From contig JAUIEG010000043.1 of the NCBI GenBank assembly GCA_030428745.1, positions 1-11,164 on the forward strand: DNA of 11,164 nt. The letters are read 5' to 3'. This document shows, one piece after another, positions 6,864 through 11,164 of the stretch. This DNA is from Alphaproteobacteria bacterium (GTDB lineage: Bacteria; Pseudomonadota; Alphaproteobacteria; Caulobacterales; Parvularculaceae). The translations under genes and the position numbers were made by a program. The notes beneath the pieces are model-generated. The model did no database searches. It saw only the letters and a program-made list of their open reading frames with translations, and was not told the origin of the DNA. Each line of letters opens with the position of its first letter. Position 1 is the first letter of the stretch.

Positions 6864-8192
6864 ATGCGATTTTCCGTAATTAGTTCAGTTGCTTATATGA
6901 TCGCGGCGAGTCTGGCCCCGACTCTCTTCACCCCGGCGGCCGCACAAAATCAGACCAATTCCGAGGGTTTGACCAGCGATCAGGTGATCGAACGTTCCGG
7001 TGTGCCGCCAAGCCGGGTCGCGGCGGTGGTCAATGACGCGGTCGTCACCACCTTCGATGTGCGCCAGCGTATGAAGCTGATGCTGATCTCCGCGGGCGGC
7101 CGCATTCCGCCCGAGGCCATGCCGCAAATTCAGGCCCAGGCCCTGCGCGACCTCATTGAGGAAAGGCTAAAAATTCAGGAGACCCGGAAATGGGAGCTTG
7201 AAGTCTCTGAAGATGAGATTCAAAACGACCTTTCACTGATGGCCGCTCAATCAAATATTTCCGTTGAGCAGATGACCGACGAGCTGAATACCGCCGGCAT
7301 TTCGATCAACACCCTGAAAGAACAGATCCGCAGCCAGATTGCATGGCCACAGCTGGTGCAAGGACGTTATCGTGACCGTGTGCGCGTCAACGAGGACGAG
7401 GTTGAAACGACATTGGAGCGCATGCGCGATGACGTTAGCAAGGAACAGTTCCTTGTCTCGGAAATCTGTATTCCGGTCGATAACCCGTCACAAGCCCAGC
7501 AGTACTATGAAGGCTCTTTGCAGCTTATTGAACAAATGCGCCGCGGCGTTCCCTTCACCGTTGTCGCGCAGCAATTCTCTGCCTGCACCACAGCCGCCGT
7601 GGGCGGCGATTTGGGCTGGGTCCGCGCGGGCGAACTCGATGAAGAACTGGACACTGCTATCCGCACCTTGCCGCCGGGATCAGTGACAAATCCCATTCCA
7701 TCCGACGGCGCGTTCATCATCCTCGCCGTCCGTGACAAACGCCCGGCCGCCGTTGCAGGCGAGCCCACCTTCACGCTCGCCTATGCAAGCGCCGATGAAT
7801 CTCTCGGCAACGCCGCAGCACATGCAGCGCTAGAGAATATAGAAACTGCAGAAGTCTGCTTCAGCCGCGGTCTCCGGATCGATATGGGCCAAGGAGTCGG
7901 CTTCAGCCTGTTGGAGAATGTGACGCTCGACAAGATCGACGAACGGTTCCGGCCCTTTATTGAGGACCTCGAACGCGGCGAACAGTCCGCAGTGATTGAG
8001 GCGGACGGCGCTTATCACGCCGCCTATGTGTGCGACAAGGATGAAGGCCTCGGCCTTCCCTCCCGCGCTTCTATTGAAAACCGCATCTATTCGCGCCAGC
8101 TCGAACGGATCGGACAGCAATATCTGCGTGATGTAGAGCGCGAATCCATGGTCGATATCCGTACTCAAAACCTGCCGCAGCCGAACGGCTAA
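6864..8192 (+). CDS. surA: Periplasmic peptidyl-prolyl isomerase / chaperone SurA
   Basis: SurA binds unfolded outer-membrane proteins in the periplasm and delivers them to the BAM complex; LptD is a known client. The protein has 442 residues. The signal peptide is residues 1-27 (likely cut after PAAA). A SurA N-terminal helical domain covers about 50-185 (starting RVAAVVNDAVVTTFDV). One clear parvulin/PPIC domain covers about 193-290, with GGDLGWV near 247-253. The C-terminal 300-430 is a weak, possibly degenerate second PPIC-like region. Four cysteines (202, 241, 332, 390) are unusual compared with cysteine-free E. coli SurA. The ATG at 6864 has AGGA at 6849-6852 and yields a compact signal peptide. 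An ATG at 6834 or a TTG at 6783 overlapping the lptD stop would lengthen the N-terminus. A weak box pair, TTGCAC 6791-6796 and TATTTT 6813-6818, might be a local promoter. Confidence 0.93.
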   Translation: MRFSVISSVAYMIAASLAPTLFTPAAAQNQTNSEGLTSDQVIERSGVPPSRVAAVVNDAVVTTFDVRQRMKLMLISAGGRIPPEAMPQIQAQALRDLIEERLKIQETRKWELEVSEDEIQNDLSLMAAQSNISVEQMTDELNTAGISINTLKEQIRSQIAWPQLVQGRYRDRVRVNEDEVETTLERMRDDVSKEQFLVSEICIPVDNPSQAQQYYEGSLQLIEQMRRGVPFTVVAQQFSACTTAAVGGDLGWVRAGELDEELDTAIRTLPPGSVTNPIPSDGAFIILAVRDKRPAAVAGEPTFTLAYASADESLGNAAAHAALENIETAEVCFSRGLRIDMGQGVGFSLLENVTLDKIDERFRPFIEDLERGEQSAVIEADGAYHAAYVCDKDEGLGLPSRASIENRIYSRQLERIGQQYLRDVERESMVDIRTQNLPQPNG

Positions 8193-8196
8193 GCCC

Positions 8197-9201
8197 ATGG
8201 CAAAATCACCAGCCTCAGCTCCCTTGGCCTTGACCATGGGTGAGCCCGGCGGGTGCGGTCCGGAAATCACCCTTGCGGCTTGGGAGACACTGCGTGAGGG
8301 CGACGCGTTTTTCGTCATCGCGGATCCAGCCCTCTTTCCACCTGATAAGATTGCAAAAATCACAGACCCAAGTGAAGCGCCGCCAGCGTTCGCCGAAAAG
8401 CTCCCTATTCTGCCGCTGGAAAAACCTGTCTCCGCAGCGCCTGGCAAAGCTTCGTCGGCAAATGCTGGCGCCGTCATTGAAAGCATTGAGCGCGCTATCG
8501 CCTTCGCTCTTGCTGGTCAGGCGTCGGGTGTCGTCACCAATCCGATCCAAAAATCAGCGCTCATCGCTGCGGGGTTTAAATTTCCCGGTCATACAGAGTT
8601 TCTCGCTGACCTGACAAAAGACGCCTCAATGCCGACGGGGCGTCTGCGTGGTCCTGTCATGATGCTTGCAGGGCCCGATCTCAAAACCGTCCCCGTCACC
8701 ATTCATCAATCTGTCCTTGATGCAGCGCGCACGCTTAACACAGACATGATCGTCCAAACCGCCACGATAACAGCGCAAGCCCTCGCCGAGGATTTTGGCG
8801 TTCCAAAGCCCCGTCTGGCCATATCGGGCCTCAATCCGCATGCCGGCGAAGCCGGGGCGCTGGGGCGCGAAGATGACGCAATCATCGCGCCCGCGGTCGC
8901 CGCACTTAAAGCCGTCGGCATTGATGCGCGCGGCCCTCTTCCCGCCGACACGATGTTCCACGCTGAAGCGCGCGAAACCTACGACGCCGCGCTTTGCATG
9001 CTTCATGACCAAGCGCTGATCCCTGCGAAGACTCTAGCCTTTCATGATGCGGTGAACGTGACGCTCGGCCTTCCCATCATCCGCACGTCCCCCGATCATG
9101 GCACCGCCCTCGATATCGCCGGCACAGGGACCGCCCGCGCTGACAGTCTTGTCGCCGCTATCAAGATGGCCGCCGACATGACCTTGCGCCGCATCGTATG
9201 A
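8197..9201 (+). CDS. pdxA: 4-hydroxythreonine-4-phosphate dehydrogenase PdxA
   Basis: PdxA is a cytosolic, divalent-metal-dependent NAD(P) enzyme. It oxidises 4-phosphohydroxy-L-threonine to a product that decarboxylates to 3-amino-2-oxopropyl phosphate, the partner of deoxyxylulose phosphate in pyridoxal phosphate synthesis. The protein has 334 residues, normal length. Metal-binding histidines are at H170 (VTIHQS), H215 (NPHAGE) and H270 (LHDQ), equal to E. coli H166, H211 and H266 with a constant offset of 4. PGHTEFLA holds H132, and SPDHGTAL follows near the C-terminus. The N-terminal motif reads GEPGGCGPE (15-23), where the family more often has G[DE]PAGIGPE. The ATG is 4 bases after the surA stop with no strong ribosome binding site, so translation is probably coupled. 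The stop overlaps rsmA by 4 bases (ATGA). Confidence 0.96.
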   Translation: MAKSPASAPLALTMGEPGGCGPEITLAAWETLREGDAFFVIADPALFPPDKIAKITDPSEAPPAFAEKLPILPLEKPVSAAPGKASSANAGAVIESIERAIAFALAGQASGVVTNPIQKSALIAAGFKFPGHTEFLADLTKDASMPTGRLRGPVMMLAGPDLKTVPVTIHQSVLDAARTLNTDMIVQTATITAQALAEDFGVPKPRLAISGLNPHAGEAGALGREDDAIIAPAVAALKAVGIDARGPLPADTMFHAEARETYDAALCMLHDQALIPAKTLAFHDAVNVTLGLPIIRTSPDHGTALDIAGTGTARADSLVAAIKMAADMTLRRIV

Positions 9202-10025
9202 GCGCGTCGCTCCCTCCCCTGCGCGACATTATCGATCGCTACGAACTCGGCGCCAAGAAGTCGCTCGGCCAGCATTTCCTGCTCGATCTCAATATGACGC
9301 GGAAGATCGCGCGCGCCGCCTCAGTAATGGATAGCGATCATGTGCTCGAAATCGGACCGGGACCGGGCGGGCTTACCCGTGCGCTGCTCGAAACCGGGGC
9401 GCAGGTCACCGCCATTGAGCGCGATCACCGCTGCATCGAAGCCCTTAGCGACACAGCCGCTGCGTTCGAAAACCGGCTTTCCGTAATTGAAGCCGACGCG
9501 CTGGCCGCGAATGAACTCGATATTCTGGCTGGGATGACGCCAGTCAAGATTGTCGCAAACTTGCCCTACAACATATCGACGGAACTTCTAATCAAATGGC
9601 TGAAAGCGGGCGCCGCTTTATGGTCCGTGATGGCGCTGATGTTTCAAAAAGAGGTCGCTGACCGCATCCTCGCGGCGCCCGGCTCGAAAGCCTATGGCCG
9701 CCTTTCAGTGATTTCGCAGACGACGTCTCTTCCCTCGCGCGCTTTCAACCTGCCGGCGCGCGCTTTCACCCCCCCGCCGAAAGTTGATTCCACCGTAGTT
9801 ATCTTCGAACAACCCCGGGAAGCTTTTCCGGCGCTTGCTGCGCTCGAAAAGGTCACGCAAGCGGCCTTCTCCCAGCGCCGCAAGATGTTGCGGTCATCTC
9901 TAAAACCGGTTTTTGGAGACAACGTTTCCGGAGCGTTGCTGACTGCCGGAATTGAGGAAACCAGACGCGCCGAAGAGCTGAGCATCGATCAGTTCAAAAG
10001 CCTTGCGCGGCTGGCGGCAACCTAA
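9198..10025 (+). CDS. rsmA: 16S rRNA dimethyladenosine transferase RsmA (KsgA)
   Basis: RsmA uses S-adenosylmethionine to dimethylate two adjacent adenosines in the 3'-terminal helix of 16S rRNA (A1518 and A1519 in E. coli), a late step in 30S subunit assembly. The 275-residue protein matches the family length of about 270. KKSLGQHFL at 20-28 is the typical N-terminal motif. LEIGPGPGGLT at 50-60 is the SAM-binding motif I, AIERD follows as the acidic motif II, and NLPYNIS at 121-127 is the catalytic motif IV. The C-terminal small helical domain (about 205-275, including FSQRRKMLRSSLKP) is complete. The ATG overlaps the pdxA stop (ATGA), so translation is coupled. It ends the plus-strand cluster, and its stop overlaps the stop of the convergent thioesterase gene. 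No apaG or apaH follows, unlike E. coli. Confidence 0.97.
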   Translation: MSASLPPLRDIIDRYELGAKKSLGQHFLLDLNMTRKIARAASVMDSDHVLEIGPGPGGLTRALLETGAQVTAIERDHRCIEALSDTAAAFENRLSVIEADALAANELDILAGMTPVKIVANLPYNISTELLIKWLKAGAALWSVMALMFQKEVADRILAAPGSKAYGRLSVISQTTSLPSRAFNLPARAFTPPPKVDSTVVIFEQPREAFPALAALEKVTQAAFSQRRKMLRSSLKPVFGDNVSGALLTAGIEETRRAEELSIDQFKSLARLAAT

Positions 10026-10450
10026 CCCGGCTTTAACTCTCTGGGCGCGCGGACCAACTGCGTTTGCGTTACGACAGCCGCAAGTTTCCCGTCTTCGCGA
10101 AAGATATCCGTCTTCCAGACCTGAAGCGTGCGGCCAAGATTTACCGGCGTCGTTACCGCTTTCGCCGTCTGTCCGACCGGCACAGCGCGCAGGAAGTTGG
10201 TCTTGCTTTCAATCGTCGTCGTCATAAAGCCCTGCGGCATGTTCATGAAAGCCCCTATGCCGCCCATATTGTCGGCGAACGCCATGATCGCGCCGCCATG
10301 AAGCGTCGCGGGGATAGTGCAATGCTCCGGCGTCACCAATAGTTCACCTTCAATTCGGTCCTTCGTGACCAGCGTCATCTTCACGCCCATCCTTTTTGCA
10401 AAGGGCGCATTGTTCTGATTGAATGCTTCGGCAAGATTTTCTTCGCTCAT
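10022..10450 (-). CDS. PaaI-type hotdog-fold acyl-CoA thioesterase
   Basis: The 142-residue protein has the PaaI/YdiI-like hotdog thioesterase pattern. The motif TLHGGAIMAFADNMGGIGA begins at 49, with HGG at 51-53 and D60 at the position of the catalytic acid on the hotdog helix. The ESKTNFLRAVPVGQ strand near 80-93 is also typical. Such enzymes hydrolyse acyl-CoA or aryl-CoA thioesters in the cytosol, usually as tetramers; the substrate cannot be told from sequence. The ATG at 10450 is supported by GAGGA at 10455-10459, which overlaps the TGA stop of the upstream methyltransferase-like gene 7 bases away. A frame extending to 10507 would run 19 residues into that gene. The TAG stop overlaps the rsmA TAA on the opposite strand. 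No phenylacetate pathway genes are nearby, so the name paaI is not used. Confidence 0.88.
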   Translation of the reverse strand: MSEENLAEAFNQNNAPFAKRMGVKMTLVTKDRIEGELLVTPEHCTIPATLHGGAIMAFADNMGGIGAFMNMPQGFMTTTIESKTNFLRAVPVGQTAKAVTTPVNLGRTLQVWKTDIFREDGKLAAVVTQTQLVRAPRELKPG

Positions 10451-10457
10451 CTGATCC

Positions 10458-11045
10458 TCAAATCCATCGGCGCACGCGCCGCGCATAGGCGTCATATTGC
10501 GACCCAAACCGTCCGCGCAAATAACGCTCTTCCTGACGGATGATGATAGTGAGGCCTATGAAACTGACAATCACTGCAACTGCAGTCAGCGGTCCCGGCG
10601 CTGCTAAAAATCCGCCCACAAGAAACGTCATGACCCCCAGGTAAACCGGGTTGCGGGAAAATCGGTTCAGCCCGGCCGTCACCAGCGCATCAACATGGTT
10701 ATCTTCCGCCGGAACGCCGACCCGCCAAGACCGCCCCATGCCCGCCTGGCTGGCGAGAATAATAACTGCGCCGAGAATAAGAACCCCGAGCGCAACCCAA
10801 GGCGCAGGCGCAGGCCGCGCAACGACAAGATCATCAAGCACAGGAAAGGGCGCACGAAAAACAAGGTACAAGTCGAGAAGCCCGGCGCCGGCAACTAAAA
10901 GCCGCTGTATCCAGTTGGTGTTGCGTTCCGCGATGGCGTTAGGGTTGACGCCGCGCAGGCGTAGGGCAACGCCGAACGCAATCATCCAGCCCATCAGAAT
11001 AATGACGATTAAAGAAACTCGCCACGAGAGGGATTCTTGAGACAT
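10458..11045 (-). CDS. Isoprenylcysteine carboxyl methyltransferase (ICMT)/PEMT-like integral membrane protein
   Basis: The 195-residue membrane protein has hydrophobic segments at about 10-28, 47-63, 83-101, 134-149 and 152-170. The C-terminal half carries the ICMT/PEMT-type SAM-binding pattern: GLNRFSRNPVYLG at 125-137, then EERYL at 172-176 and FGSQYDAYARRVRRWI to the end. Members with this pattern methylate lipids, isoprenoid-linked or other hydrophobic substrates at the membrane; bacteria generally lack prenylated CaaX proteins, so the true substrate is unknown. The ATG at 11045 has AGAGGAG at 11051-11057 with a 5-base spacer; a GTG at 11051 lies inside that site and is less likely. It is followed after 7 bases by the thioesterase gene, so the two probably form an operon. 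The length is typical of small bacterial members of this family. Confidence 0.85.
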   Translation of the reverse strand: MSQESLSWRVSLIVIILMGWMIAFGVALRLRGVNPNAIAERNTNWIQRLLVAGAGLLDLYLVFRAPFPVLDDLVVARPAPAPWVALGVLILGAVIILASQAGMGRSWRVGVPAEDNHVDALVTAGLNRFSRNPVYLGVMTFLVGGFLAAPGPLTAVAVIVSFIGLTIIIRQEERYLRGRFGSQYDAYARRVRRWI

Positions 11046-11070
11046 ACGCACTCCTCTTTCCTAGGCGCAG

Positions 11071-11100
11071 AAAATAGGAGTTCAGCCATGCACAAGACAA
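11071..11100 (-). promoter_or_regulatory. Candidate sigma-70-type promoter for the methyltransferase-thioesterase pair
   Basis: Read on the minus strand, TTGTCT (11095-11100) and TATTTT (11071-11076) are separated by 18 bases. Each matches the -35 and -10 consensus at four of six positions. Transcription would begin close to 11064, giving a short leader of about 20 bases that carries the AGAGGAG ribosome binding site. Spacing and position are good but the boxes are only moderate, so this is tentative. Confidence 0.3.
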
Positions 11101-11164
11101 GACTAATCCGCACAAGGAGTAATGTTATCGCGCGTGGATGTTATAAAGAAACAACTCAGCTCGC
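11088..11164 (+). CDS. Possible start of a divergent gene, truncated by the window edge
   Basis: Two overlapping frames stay open to the window end. An ATG at 11088 has TAGGAG at 11075-11080 with an ideal 7-base spacer, but its codons are AT-ending and rare for this DNA (AGA, CTA, AGG, GGA), and the product (starting MHKTRLIRTR) looks unlike a coding region. An ATG at 11122 gives MLSRVDVIKKQLSS, more protein-like, but its AAGGAG (11114-11119) is only 2 bases away; an in-frame GTG at 11134 is a further option. The existence of a gene here is plausible given the divergent layout; the start and identity are undecided. Confidence 0.25.
   Translation, partial: MHKTRLIRTRSNVIARGCYKETTQL

Noticed and set aside
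7830..8486. Open frame of 218 codons on the minus strand across the surA-pdxA junction
   Set aside because: It is antisense to two well-identified genes and has no motif of its own.
10000..10060. Intrinsic terminator at the rsmA/thioesterase junction
   Set aside because: I found no GC-rich stem followed by a T run on either strand.
10651..11040. Open frame of 129 codons on the plus strand opposite the methyltransferase-like gene
   Set aside because: It is antisense to a protein with clear ICMT-type motifs. The product is low in hydrophobic residues and rich in Arg, Thr and Pro, as expected of a shadow.
1..11164. CRISPR array, tRNA or rRNA gene, insertion sequence, prophage or defence island
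   Set aside because: There are no spaced direct repeats, no RNA gene signatures, no transposase or integrase motifs, and the genes are continuous housekeeping genes.

Overview
The window looks like an ordinary, well-conserved chromosomal segment of an alphaproteobacterium. The base composition is GC-rich, roughly 58-60% by eye. The gene order is divergent pepA, then lptF-lptG-lptD-surA-pdxA-rsmA. Gammaproteobacteria share the lptD-surA-pdxA-rsmA core, but lptFG placed directly before lptD with pepA divergent is typical of Alphaproteobacteria (Rhizobiales, Rhodobacterales, Caulobacterales and relatives). I cannot place it more finely from sequence alone. There is no insertion sequence, integrase, tRNA, rRNA or CRISPR array, and no other sign of a mobile region.

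Layout. Positions 1-1974 are a minus-strand unit: pepA (leucyl aminopeptidase), then a small membrane-anchored DUF1499 protein, then the first codons of another gene cut off by the window edge. A 165-base divergent region (1975-2139) separates it from the plus-strand cluster: lptF (2140), lptG (3252), lptD (4429), surA (6864), pdxA (8197) and rsmA (9198-10025). Spacing in this cluster is tight: TGATG overlap lptF/lptG, 4 bases between surA and pdxA, ATGA overlap pdxA/rsmA. It probably forms one long operon with possible extra promoters before lptD and surA. Positions 10022-11045 are a convergent minus-strand pair: a PaaI-type hotdog thioesterase preceded by an isoprenylcysteine carboxyl methyltransferase-like membrane protein. 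The last ~120 bases hold a probable promoter for that pair and possibly the start of a divergent plus-strand gene.

How the genes work together. LptF and LptG are the inner-membrane permease halves of the LPS exporter. LptD is the outer-membrane translocon that receives the LPS. SurA is the periplasmic chaperone that helps fold outer-membrane beta-barrels, LptD among them. PdxA (vitamin B6 synthesis) and RsmA (16S rRNA dimethylation) are housekeeping enzymes that travel with surA. The partner genes lptA, lptB, lptC and lptE are not in the window.

I see no undescribed system here. The points worth a second look are modest: unusual cysteine content in SurA and LptD, a near-palindrome in the pepA/lptF divergent region, GANTC sites at the lptF and lptD starts, the overlapping stop codons of rsmA and the thioesterase gene, the methyltransferase-thioesterase pair, and two gene starts truncated at the window edges.
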